Source: Pararhizobium_B sp963838155 (GTDB lineage Bacteria; Pseudomonadota; Alphaproteobacteria; Rhizobiales; Rhizobiaceae). Taken from it: a stretch of DNA of 64,000 nt. Below the pieces are notes generated by a model. The model did no database searches and was not told the DNA's origin. It saw nothing but the letters and a program-made list of their open reading frames with translations. The stretch is from the NCBI GenBank assembly GCA_963838155.1, contig CAWIQE010000002.1:372001-436000 (forward strand). The letters are read 5' to 3'. A program made the translations under genes and the position numbers. Positions 18,082-26,522 of the stretch are shown piece after piece. Within the stretch, counting starts at the first letter, position 1, and each line of letters begins with the position of its first letter.

Positions 18082-18134
18082 TGGTCTGCCTCACTGTCGT
18101 TGCGGCGGCTCGTTTTGTTTCCCGCCTTGTGAGA

Positions 18135-18219
18135 GACCCTATCGAATGCATCTAAAATTCTACTTAAAACGCAGCCTTAACAGCATCTTACCCTCCACGA
18201 ACGCACAATCAGGGTGAAT
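18135..18219 (-). promoter_or_regulatory. Upstream region of ldtR with motif halves shared with the transpeptidase gene
   Basis: On the plus strand GACCCTATC (18135-18143) and CAGGGTGAAT (18210-18219) both recur, adjacent to one another, at 17201-17222. Here they lie 54 and 129 nt upstream of ldtR. The distal half overlaps the stop codon of the upstream small membrane-protein gene. The arrangement would fit autoregulation, but it is untested. Confidence 0.3.
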
Positions 18220-18658
18220 CAAGACTTACTGTCTCATTCCGACGCTTCCTCTGTATCCGCAGTGCGATCCGGAAGCCGACGTAGATAAGGGCGACTGTGC
18301 CGTGCAGGTACAGCACGATCGGCGCCCGGCCGAAAAGCAGCGGAAGCGCGCCGTACATGGCCGTCTCGATGCCGGCGGCGGCGGCCCACATGACCGGCCC
18401 CCAGGAGACCGGCAGCCACAGGCCCGTGGCGGCGACCGGGAAGAGCACGGCGAGGCTGGTGGCGGCGAGCTGCCAGTGCACCGGCATCAGGTCGAAGCGC
18501 CACGGGCGATAGTCGAAGAAGCCGACGAGCGCGATCCAGTATTTCAATCCGGCAAGAAGGCTGAGTGCGGCGACGATCCGCAGGAAAACGGTGAACGCCG
18601 TCTCCGTCCCCGTGTGCGGCGCGGTCACCGGCTTGTCGAATTGAGGCAGGTCCGTCAT
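18209..18658 (-). CDS. Small four-helix membrane protein (DUF6163-like)
   Basis: 149 residues from the ATG at 18658, with four hydrophobic helices (about 21-42, 60-80, 85-105, 108-130) and a basic C-terminus (RIQRKRRNE). I believe this is the DUF6163 family found beside hemB and ldtR in rhizobia; it superficially resembles DoxX-like proteins. No catalytic residues are visible and the function is unknown. It is divergent from hemB and lies upstream of ldtR on the same strand. Confidence 0.7.
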   Translation of the reverse strand: MTDLPQFDKPVTAPHTGTETAFTVFLRIVAALSLLAGLKYWIALVGFFDYRPWRFDLMPVHWQLAATSLAVLFPVAATGLWLPVSWGPVMWAAAAGIETAMYGALPLLFGRAPIVLYLHGTVALIYVGFRIALRIQRKRRNETVSLDSP

Positions 18659-18820
18659 CCCATCGCTCCCGCCGCCCCGGGACGGGACGCCCGCCTTTCC
18701 CGTAGGAAGGCTTTCATCCGAGGTCAAGGACAAGATCCGCCGGGCTCGCGGCAAATTCGTCGACCCCGGCTTGACCGGGCCCGCGCACGGGAGTTCAAAG
18801 AGCCAGCCACGGAGACAGCC

Positions 18821-19858
18821 ATGAACAGACCAGCCAAAGCCCTGCCGCTCGAGACGCCGGACGTCGACCGGATCACCGGCCACCGCCGCCTGCGCCGCAA
18901 CCGGAAGGCCGACTGGACGCGCCGCCTGGTGCAGGAAAGCCGGCTGACGGTCGACGACCTGATCTGGCCCATCTTCCTCGTCGACGGCGAGGACCACGTC
19001 GAGCCGATCGAGGCCATGCCGGACGTCTTCCGGCTGAGCGTGGACCGCGCCGTCGCGGAAGCGAAGCGCGCGGCGGCCCTCGGAATACCGGCGATCGCCA
19101 CCTTTCCGAACATCGACCTGAAGCGGCGCGACGCCACCGGCTCGCACATTCTCGATCCGGACAACCTCATCAATGCGGCGACGCGGGCCATCAAGGAGGC
19201 CGTGCCGGACATCGGCATCATTACCGACGTCGCGCTCGATCCCTTCACCAGCCACGGGCACGACGGGATCCTCGAGGGCGGCCGCATCCTCAACGACGAG
19301 ACGGTGGCGCAGGTGGCGGCGGCCGCCGTGCTCCAGGCGGAGGCCGGGGCCGACATCATCGCGCCCTCGGACATGATGGACGGGCGCATCGGCGCCATCC
19401 GGGAGGCACTCGACGCCGCCGGCCACACCGAGGTCGGCATCATGTCCTATACGGCGAAGTTCGCCTCCGCCTATTACGGGCCCTACCGCGAGGCGATCGG
19501 CACCGGCGGGCTGCTCAAGGGGGACAAGCGCACCTACTACGTCGACCCGGCGAACACCGAGGAGTGCCTTCGCGAGGCGGCGCTCGACATCGAGGAAGGC
19601 GCCGACATGCTGATGGTCAAGCCGGGCCTGCCCTATCTCGACATCTGCTGGCGGCTGAAGGAAGCCTACGGCCTGCCGACATTCGCCTACCAGGTGTCGG
19701 GCGAGTACGCGATGATAAAGGCGGCCGCCGCCAACGGCTGGATCGACGGAGAGAAGGTGATGATGGAGAGCCTGCTCGCCTTCAAGCGGGCCGGGTGCGA
19801 CGGCATCCTCACCTATTTCGCTCCGTTTGCCGCCGAGCTCCTCGCCGGCGCGCGGTGA
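18821..19858 (+). CDS. hemB: Delta-aminolevulinic acid dehydratase (porphobilinogen synthase)
   Basis: 345 residues from the ATG at 18821 with GGAG 6 nt upstream. It joins two 5-aminolevulinate molecules in haem and corrinoid synthesis. Schiff-base lysines are Lys213 (SYTAKFASAYYGP) and Lys267 (MLMVKPGLPYLD). The catalytic metal segment reads DVALDPFTSHGHDG, with Asp136, Asp140 and Asp148 in place of the zinc-binding cysteines, so this is the Mg-dependent, zinc-independent class typical of alphaproteobacteria. It heads a plus-strand series with the RDD gene. Confidence 0.96.
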   Translation: MNRPAKALPLETPDVDRITGHRRLRRNRKADWTRRLVQESRLTVDDLIWPIFLVDGEDHVEPIEAMPDVFRLSVDRAVAEAKRAAALGIPAIATFPNIDLKRRDATGSHILDPDNLINAATRAIKEAVPDIGIITDVALDPFTSHGHDGILEGGRILNDETVAQVAAAAVLQAEAGADIIAPSDMMDGRIGAIREALDAAGHTEVGIMSYTAKFASAYYGPYREAIGTGGLLKGDKRTYYVDPANTEECLREAALDIEEGADMLMVKPGLPYLDICWRLKEAYGLPTFAYQVSGEYAMIKAAAANGWIDGEKVMMESLLAFKRAGCDGILTYFAPFAAELLAGAR

Positions 19859-19996
19859 CGGAGGGGACCGACGGGGGCGGTGAGGCCGTGCCCGGTTCGG
19901 GGTCGATTCGCGGCGAGGCCGCGAGGCCTGCCTCGCTTGCATTCCGGGCGATGTTTCCTACATGCACGGCACCGCAATTTCACGGGGACCGAGACG

Positions 19997-20458
19997 ATGA
20001 CCTTGGAAGCGAGCCACGCGACGATGGAGATGGAGGGCTGGCGTGCCTTTCGCGGCGTTCGCACGCGCCGCATCATGGCGTTCGTCGTCGACTACACGCT
20101 GGTGATCCTGCTCTGCGTACCGGTCTCGGTGCTGATCTTCTTCCTCGGCGTCTTCACGCTGGGGCTCGGCTTCATGCTCTATTCGGTGCTCTTCGCGCTC
20201 GTCGCCCTGCCCTATGTGGCGCTGACGATGGGCGGGCCGACGCAGGCGACGCCGGGCATGCGCATGATGGGCATCCGGATCGCGCGGCTCGACGGGCGGC
20301 CCGTCGACGGGATGCTCGCCATGGTCCATGCGGTGCTGTTCTGGGCCGGCAACGTGCTCCTCTCTCCGCTGGTGCTCTTGATCAGCCTGTTCTCGCCACG
20401 CAAGCGGCTCTTGCAGGACTTCCTGCTCGGCACGGTGGTCGTCCGGTCGGAGGCCTGA
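19997..20458 (+). CDS. RDD-family membrane protein
   Basis: 153 residues from the ATG at 19997. It has the RDD landmarks: an N-terminal RTRRIMAFVVDYTLVILL helix with the Arg/Asp signature, then TPGMRMMGIRIARLDGRP, and a C-terminal RLLQDFLLGTVVV. Three or four membrane segments are present. RDD proteins are variously linked to transport and membrane stress, and no specific role can be given. It follows hemB by 138 nt, the usual rhizobial order (hemB-RDD-bpt). Confidence 0.88.
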   Translation: MTLEASHATMEMEGWRAFRGVRTRRIMAFVVDYTLVILLCVPVSVLIFFLGVFTLGLGFMLYSVLFALVALPYVALTMGGPTQATPGMRMMGIRIARLDGRPVDGMLAMVHAVLFWAGNVLLSPLVLLISLFSPRKRLLQDFLLGTVVVRSEA

Positions 20459-20608
20459 GGCATCGGGAGTTCGGGAACGCGCCGCCCATTTGATACATAG
20501 GGCCGGAAATGCGTTTCCCGAACTGCGGCTCCGGCGCACAATCATCTTCCTTGCGCGCCTGCGAGCGCCCGTTAAAGTCCGAGCGATTTTCCGGGGACGA
20601 TCCGAACG

Positions 20609-22447
20609 ATGCTCGACTTTCACCTGATCGCGACCTTCGCCGTCATTCTCCTGACCGTCGTCGCGTATGCCACCGAGCGTCTGCCGATGGAGGGCGTGTC
20701 GCTCGGGAGCCTGGCGGCCCTCTTGGTGCTGTTCGGCGCGTTCCCCTACCAGGGCGCCGACGGCGCGGCGGTTTCCGTAAACCGGCTGCTCGCCGGCTTC
20801 GGCGATCCGGCGCTTGCGACGATCGTCGCGCTCCTCGTCGTCGGCCAGGCGCTGTTCGCCACCGACGCGATGGACGCGCCGGCGCGCTCCGTGGCGCATC
20901 TCGGGCGGGTCACGGGGGGCCAGGCGACGCTCCTCGTCCTGGCGACGGCCGGGATCGTCAGCGCTTTCCTCAACAACACGCCGGTCGTCGTCATCTTCAT
21001 ACCCATACTCGCCGTCGTGGCCGCCCAGCGGGGCTACCCGGCCTACCGGGTGTTCATGCCGCTGTCGTTCATATGCATCCTCGGCGGCATGACGACGCTC
21101 ATCGGCTCGTCGACCAACCTGATCGCCGCCGGCGTGGCCAAGACCTTCGGCATCGACATCGGCTTCTTCGACATCACGGGCATGGGGCTTGCGCTGGCGC
21201 TGGTCGGCTCCGTCTACGTCGTCTTCGTCATGCCGCGGCTGATGAAGGAGCGCGAATCGCTGGTCAAGCGCGAGAGCCGCATGGACGGGGCGCAGTTCAT
21301 CGGCGAGATCACGCTCGCCCGGGGCCATCCCTTCGTCGGGCTGGCGTCGGCATCGGGCCTCTTCTCCGGCCTCGGCGACCTGACGCCGCGCCTCGTCCAG
21401 CGCCGGGACGTGCCCATTCTTCCGCCGTTCGAAGGCATCACGCTTTCGCCGGGCGACACGCTCGTCGTCACCGGGACGCGGCGCGCCTTCCTTAGGGCGC
21501 TCGCCCGCGGCAAGGCGGGCGTGGACGCGGACGAGACCGGCAGCGATCCCGCCACCGGCGAGGCGGCCGACAGCGCGCCCCCGCCGGGCCCGGACTACCA
21601 CCTGGTGGAAGCGGTGATCTCGCCGGCGTCGCGCTTTGCGGGGCGCACCATCCAGCTTTCCGGCATCCGGGCGCAGTTCGGCCTCTCGGTCCTCGGCGTG
21701 CAGCGCAAGAGCCGCATGGCCCGCCGGGCCCTCTCCGAGATCCGGCTGGAGCCGGGCGACACGCTGCTCCTCGGCGGGGCGATGCAGCAGATCGAGACCC
21801 TGCGCGGCAACCACGACCTCCTGCTCCTCGAGCATTCGGTGGAGGCGGTGCCGCAGACGCGCAAGGCGAAGATCGCCGTCGCCATCTTCCTCGCGATCGT
21901 CCTCCTCACCGCCTTCGACGTCGTGCCGATCGTGGTGGCGGCGATCGCCGGCGCCGTGCTGATGATCGCGACGCGCTGCCTGACCGTCTACCAGGCCGCC
22001 CGTGCGTTCGACCGGCAGATATTCCTCCTGATCGGATCCTCCGTGGCGCTGGCGACGGCGCTCCAGGCGACCGGCGGCGCCTCGCTGATCGCCGAAGGCA
22101 CCGTGCGCGCCTTGTCCGGCAGCCCGCCGGCGATCGTGCTCTCGGTCCTCTTCCTGGTGATGGCGATCGTCACGAACCTCCTGTCGAACAATGCGACGGC
22201 GATCCTGTTCATGCCGATCGCCATCGGCGTCGCGGGGCGACTCGGCGCCTCGCCGGAGGCCTTCGTCGCCGCGGTGATCTTCGCCGCCAACTGCTCCTTC
22301 GCCACGCCGATCGGATACCAGACCAACCTCCTGATCATGGGGCCGGGTCACTACCGCTTCTCCGATTTCGTGCGGGCCGGGACGCCGCTGGTCGTCATCA
22401 TCTGGTTGACGTTTTCGCTGCTTGCGCCATGGTATTATTCATTGTGA
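20609..22447 (+). CDS. SLC13-family permease with two central RCK_C (TrkA-C) domains
   Basis: 612 residues. An N-terminal block of membrane helices has the signature FLNNTPVVVIFIPI and GSSTNLIAAG. Two cytosolic TrkA-C-like domains are at about residues 215-295 and 325-405 (each ending in a GDTLVV or GDTLLL strand). A second helix block at about 415-612 contains NLLSNNATAILFMPIAIG and TPIGYQTNLLIMGPGHYRFSDF. This is the typical layout of SLC13-type anion or sulfate carriers with internal RCK_C domains. The substrate is unknown. It is placed between the RDD gene and bpt, which are usually closer in relatives. Confidence 0.88.
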   Translation: MLDFHLIATFAVILLTVVAYATERLPMEGVSLGSLAALLVLFGAFPYQGADGAAVSVNRLLAGFGDPALATIVALLVVGQALFATDAMDAPARSVAHLGRVTGGQATLLVLATAGIVSAFLNNTPVVVIFIPILAVVAAQRGYPAYRVFMPLSFICILGGMTTLIGSSTNLIAAGVAKTFGIDIGFFDITGMGLALALVGSVYVVFVMPRLMKERESLVKRESRMDGAQFIGEITLARGHPFVGLASASGLFSGLGDLTPRLVQRRDVPILPPFEGITLSPGDTLVVTGTRRAFLRALARGKAGVDADETGSDPATGEAADSAPPPGPDYHLVEAVISPASRFAGRTIQLSGIRAQFGLSVLGVQRKSRMARRALSEIRLEPGDTLLLGGAMQQIETLRGNHDLLLLEHSVEAVPQTRKAKIAVAIFLAIVLLTAFDVVPIVVAAIAGAVLMIATRCLTVYQAARAFDRQIFLLIGSSVALATALQATGGASLIAEGTVRALSGSPPAIVLSVLFLVMAIVTNLLSNNATAILFMPIAIGVAGRLGASPEAFVAAVIFAANCSFATPIGYQTNLLIMGPGHYRFSDFVRAGTPLVVIIWLTFSLLAPWYYSL

Positions 22448-22481
22448 TATCAAGACGAGTCTCCGGTGCCCAGAGTCGGAC

Positions 22482-23228
22482 ATGACGAACCAGCCGACCC
22501 AATCCCCGCAATTCTTTCTGACCGCCCCGTCACCCTGTCCCTACCTCGAGGGACAACTGGAGCGGAAGGTCTTCACCCACCTCGTCGGCGACAAGGCGGC
22601 CGAGCTGAACGACCTGTTGACCCAGGGCGGTTTCCGGCGTTCCCAGAACATCGCCTACCGGCCGGCCTGCGAGACCTGCCGGGCATGCGTCTCCGTGCGC
22701 ATACTCGCCGGCGAATTCGAACCGACGAAATCGATGCAGCGCATCATCAAGCGCAACGGCGACCTCGTCTCGCATGAATACCCGGCCGAGCCGTCGAGCG
22801 AGCAATATTCGCTGTTCCGGCATTATCTCGACGCCCGCCACCGGCGCGGCGGCATGTCGGACATGACCGTGCTCGACTACGCCATGATGGTCGAGGACAC
22901 GCATGTCGACACCCGGATCATCGAATACCGCCTGCGCACGCCGGACGCCGTCGCCACGGGGAAGGCCGACGGGCCGCTGGTTGCGACCGCGCTCAGCGAC
23001 GTCATGGGCGACGGCATGTCGATGGTCTATTCCTTCTTCGATCCGGATCTCTCCGGACGCTCGCTCGGGACCTACATGATCCTCGACCACATCCGCCGGA
23101 CCCGGCAGCGCGGGCTCAACCACGTCTATCTCGGCTACTGGGTGCACGGCTCGCACAAAATGGAGTACAAGACGCGCTTCCAGCCCCAGGAGCATCTGAT
23201 GGCGCGCGGCTGGGAACGCCAGGACTAG
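22482..23228 (+). CDS. bpt: Aspartate/glutamate leucyltransferase (bacterial N-degron pathway)
   Basis: 248 residues. It transfers Leu (or Arg in related enzymes) from aminoacyl-tRNA to N-terminal Asp/Glu, marking proteins for ClpAP. Conserved features are CPYLEGQLERKVFTHL near the start and the Cys-containing segment YRPACETCRACVSVRI. The C-terminal GNAT-like core includes DVMGDGMSMVYSFFDPD and SLGTYMILDHIRR, then YLGYWVHGSHKMEYKTRFQP. The start ATG at 22482 has only a weak ribosome site. The family name Ate/Bpt is often used interchangeably; length and motifs fit Bpt. Confidence 0.92.
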   Translation: MTNQPTQSPQFFLTAPSPCPYLEGQLERKVFTHLVGDKAAELNDLLTQGGFRRSQNIAYRPACETCRACVSVRILAGEFEPTKSMQRIIKRNGDLVSHEYPAEPSSEQYSLFRHYLDARHRRGGMSDMTVLDYAMMVEDTHVDTRIIEYRLRTPDAVATGKADGPLVATALSDVMGDGMSMVYSFFDPDLSGRSLGTYMILDHIRRTRQRGLNHVYLGYWVHGSHKMEYKTRFQPQEHLMARGWERQD

Positions 23229-23253
23229 CCCCCTCTCAAGGACGGACGATCCA

Positions 23254-24165
23254 TTGACTGAACTCGCGGCGGCGCCTTTCGACGAGGCGCGCAAAGGTCT
23301 CCTCATCGCCTCGATCGGCGGGATGGTGCTGACGATCGACGTGCCTCTCATCCGGCTTGCCGACGGCGACGTCTGGTCGGTGCTGGCGGCGCGGAGCGGC
23401 TGCACGTTCCTTGTCGCCATCCTCGCCTGGCTCGTCTACCGCGTCGCCACCGGGCGCCGGCTGAGGCTCGTGCCGGGCCGCTGGGGCCTTGCCGTGGCCG
23501 GGCTCTACAGCCTGTCTGCGATGACCTTCATTTCGGCGGTCTTCAACACCACGACGGCGAACCTCGTCTTCATCCTGGCGTTCAATACGGTGTTCTCGGC
23601 GCTGCTGTCGTGGATCTTCCTGAAGGAGCGGCCGCTGCGGCCGACGCTCGCGGCGATGGCGGCGATGCTCGTGGGCGTGGCGATCATCGTCTGGGACGGC
23701 ATTTCGGCGGGGCACACGCTCGGCGATGCGATGGCGCTCGCCTCGGCCTTCCTGATGGCGACGGCGATAACGGTGAGCCGGGCGTCGCGCCGAGACATGG
23801 GGTTCACGCCGCTCGTCGCGAACCTCGTTCCGGCGGTCATCGCGGCCTTCATGGTTTCCAGGACCGGCGTCAGCATCCAGGCTCCCAGCTGGGTCCTCAT
23901 CAACGGGCTCGTCGTCATCCCGCTGTCGTTCTGGTGCCTGGCGACCGGGCCGAAATACCTGACCGCCGCGGAGGTGGCGATGTTCTACCTGCTGGAGACG
24001 ATCCTCGCGCCGGTCTGGGTGTGGCTGATCTTCGGCGAAGTGCCGTCGGCGGCCAGCATGACCGGCGGGACGATCATGGTGGTGGCGCTTGCGAGCCACT
24101 CGCTCTGGCAGATCGCCAACTCGCGGCGCACCTCGCTCGCCCGGATGGCGCGGCGGCCGGTCTGA
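23254..24165 (+). CDS. EamA/DMT-family metabolite exporter
   Basis: 303 residues, about ten membrane helices in two EamA repeats (about 15-145 and 160-290). The second ends in TAEVAMFYLLETILAPVWVWLIFGE followed by GGTIMVVAL, a classic DMT signature. The start is TTG at 23254, 25 nt after the bpt stop, with AAGGA somewhat far upstream. The substrate is unknown. It is convergent with parC, the stops being 25 nt apart. Confidence 0.85.
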   Translation: MTELAAAPFDEARKGLLIASIGGMVLTIDVPLIRLADGDVWSVLAARSGCTFLVAILAWLVYRVATGRRLRLVPGRWGLAVAGLYSLSAMTFISAVFNTTTANLVFILAFNTVFSALLSWIFLKERPLRPTLAAMAAMLVGVAIIVWDGISAGHTLGDAMALASAFLMATAITVSRASRRDMGFTPLVANLVPAVIAAFMVSRTGVSIQAPSWVLINGLVVIPLSFWCLATGPKYLTAAEVAMFYLLETILAPVWVWLIFGEVPSAASMTGGTIMVVALASHSLWQIANSRRTSLARMARRPV

Positions 24166-24190
24166 CGGCCGCATCTCGCCTGCCGCTGCG

Positions 24191-26443
24191 TCAGCCGGTG
24201 AACCGACCGGACCGGGGAAAGCCCTTCGGGACGAGCCGGCCGGCCTGGGCGCGATCGCCCAGCCACTCCAGGAGCTCGTCGCGCTTTCGGGTATAGCTGC
24301 GCCCGGCGCTGTCTTCCCAGGTGAGGCCGTCCTCCATGGCGAAACAGCGCAGGTCGGCAACGCCCCCGTCCTTGTAGCGTTGCAGGCGCACGCCCTTGCC
24401 GCGGTTCATCTCCGGCACCTGCACCAGCGGAAAGACCAGCATCTTCCGGTTCTCGCCGACCACGGCCACCGTATCGCCCGTCGCGGCGACGCAAAGCTTG
24501 ACCTCCACGGGCAGCGTGACGTTCATCACCTGCCGGCCCTTGCGGGTGTTGGCGACGACGTCCTTCTCCGCCACGACGAAGCCGTTGCCGAGCGTCGAGG
24601 CGAGGAACAGCTTGCGCTCGGGATCGTGGACGAACGCGGTCAGCACGTCCTGGTCGTTCTCCATGTCGACCATCAGGCGCAGCGGCTCGCCGTTGCCGCG
24701 GCCGCCCGGCAGCCGGTCGGCGCCGAGGGTGTAGACCCGCCCGCCGGTCGAGACGAGCAGGATCTTGTCCGTCGTCAGCGCCGGGAATGCGACGCGCAGG
24801 CCGTCGCCCTCCTTGAACGTCAGGCCGGAATAGTCGGAGAGATGCCCCTTCAGGGCCCGGATCCAGCCCTTCTGCGAGACGACGACGGTGACGGGTTCCT
24901 TCTCGATCATCGCCTGCTGGATGGCCTCGATGTCGTGGTCCGGCGCCTCGGCGAAATCGGTGCGGCGACGTCCGAGCTCGGTGTCCTTGCCGAAGCTCTT
25001 CTTCACCTCGCCGATCTCCCAGGCGACCGTCTGCCACTGCTTCTCGTCGGAGGCGAGCAGCCCCTCGATCTCTGCCTTCTCCGCGGTCAGCCCGTCGAAC
25101 TCCTTGCGGATCTCGAATTCCTCGAGCTTGCGCAGCGACCTCAGCCGCATGTTGAGGATCGACTCCGCCTGGAGGTCGGTGAGGTCGAAGCGCTGCATCA
25201 TGACCTGCTTCGGCTCGTCCTCCTCGCGGATGATGCGGATGACCTCGTCGATGTTGAGGTAGGCGACGAGGAAGCCGCCGAGGATCTCCAGACGGCGGTC
25301 GATCGCGGCGAGGCGGTGGCGCGAGCGGCGCTGCAGCACCTCCTTGCGGTGCTCCAGCCACTCCAGGAGCACCTCCTTCAGCGCCATGACCTTCGGCACC
25401 CGCCCGTGGCTCAACACGTTCATGTTGAGCGAGACGCGGCTTTCGAGCTCCGTCAGCTTGAAGAGCGATTCCATGAGCAGCGCCGGGTCGACCGAACGGC
25501 TCTTCGGCACCAGGACGAGGCGGATGTCCTCGGCCGATTCGTCGCGCACGTCGTCCAGCAGCGGCAGCTTGCGGGCGATCAGGAGTTCGGCGATCTTCTC
25601 GACCAGGCGGGACTTCTGCACCTGATACGGAATCTCGGTGACGATGATCTGGTAGCCGCCGCGGCCGGTGTCCTCGGTCTCCCAGCGCGCCCGCACCCGG
25701 AAGCCGCCGCGGCCGGTCCGGTAGGATTCCAGGATGGAGGCGCGGCTCTCGACCATGATGCCGCCGGTCGGCAGGTCCGGCCCGGGGACGAATTCGACGA
25801 GCTTCTCCAGCGTCGCGGCCGGATGCTTGATGAGATGGAGGGCGGCGTCGCAGAGCTCGGCCGCATTGTGCGGCGGTATCGAGGTCGCCATGCCGACGGC
25901 GATGCCGGAAGCGCCGTTGGCGAGCAGGTTGGGGAAGGCGCCGGGAAGCACGACCGGCTCGCTTCCCTCCTCGTCGTAGGTGGGGCGGAAGTCGACGGCG
26001 TCCTGGTCGATGCCCTCGAGCAGGAGCTCGGCGACCGGCGTCATCTTCGATTCCGTGTAGCGCATGGCCGCGGCGTTGTCGCCGTCGATGTTGCCGAAAT
26101 TGCCCTGGCCGTTGACCAGCGGATAGCGCACGGCGAAGTCCTGGGCGAGACGCACCAGCGCGTCGTAGATCGCCTGGTCGCCGTGGGGGTGGAAGTTACC
26201 CATCACCTCGCCGACGATCTTGGCGCATTTGCGGAAGGAGCCGTTCGACCTCAGCCCCATCTCCCGCATGGCGTAGACGATGCGCCGGTGGACCGGCTTC
26301 AGCCCGTCGCGCACGTCGGGCAGAGCGCGGTGCATGATGGTGGACAGCGCGTAGGCGAGATAGCGCTCCTCGAGCGCCGTCCTCAGATCGATCGGCTCGG
26401 ACGAATCGCCGCCGTCGCCGGGCGGAACAAGACTTTTTCCCAT
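24191..26443 (-). CDS. parC: DNA topoisomerase IV subunit A
   Basis: 750 residues. It cleaves and religates DNA to decatenate daughter chromosomes together with ParE. The catalytic Tyr lies in AAMRYTESKM. The C-terminal beta-pinwheel repeats are degenerate and short of the GyrA-box, separating it from GyrA. At the quinolone-determining region the sequence reads HPHGDQAIYDAL, with Gln and Asp where E. coli ParC has Ser80 and Glu84. It begins at ATG 26443 and is transcribed alone, convergent with the EamA gene. Confidence 0.95.
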   Translation of the reverse strand: MGKSLVPPGDGGDSSEPIDLRTALEERYLAYALSTIMHRALPDVRDGLKPVHRRIVYAMREMGLRSNGSFRKCAKIVGEVMGNFHPHGDQAIYDALVRLAQDFAVRYPLVNGQGNFGNIDGDNAAAMRYTESKMTPVAELLLEGIDQDAVDFRPTYDEEGSEPVVLPGAFPNLLANGASGIAVGMATSIPPHNAAELCDAALHLIKHPAATLEKLVEFVPGPDLPTGGIMVESRASILESYRTGRGGFRVRARWETEDTGRGGYQIIVTEIPYQVQKSRLVEKIAELLIARKLPLLDDVRDESAEDIRLVLVPKSRSVDPALLMESLFKLTELESRVSLNMNVLSHGRVPKVMALKEVLLEWLEHRKEVLQRRSRHRLAAIDRRLEILGGFLVAYLNIDEVIRIIREEDEPKQVMMQRFDLTDLQAESILNMRLRSLRKLEEFEIRKEFDGLTAEKAEIEGLLASDEKQWQTVAWEIGEVKKSFGKDTELGRRRTDFAEAPDHDIEAIQQAMIEKEPVTVVVSQKGWIRALKGHLSDYSGLTFKEGDGLRVAFPALTTDKILLVSTGGRVYTLGADRLPGGRGNGEPLRLMVDMENDQDVLTAFVHDPERKLFLASTLGNGFVVAEKDVVANTRKGRQVMNVTLPVEVKLCVAATGDTVAVVGENRKMLVFPLVQVPEMNRGKGVRLQRYKDGGVADLRCFAMEDGLTWEDSAGRSYTRKRDELLEWLGDRAQAGRLVPKGFPRSGRFTG

Positions 26444-26522
26444 GGCAAGGGCTTAACGCGCCGGGCGATTCGGAACAAGACGCAAGCCGCCGCACGGAAA
26501 ACCGGTGCACGCTTTAATGCAA

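Noticed and set aside
19958..22351. 797-codon open frame antisense to the RDD and SLC13 genes
   Set aside because: Shadow of two well-supported membrane-protein genes; composition dominated by Arg/Glu/His.
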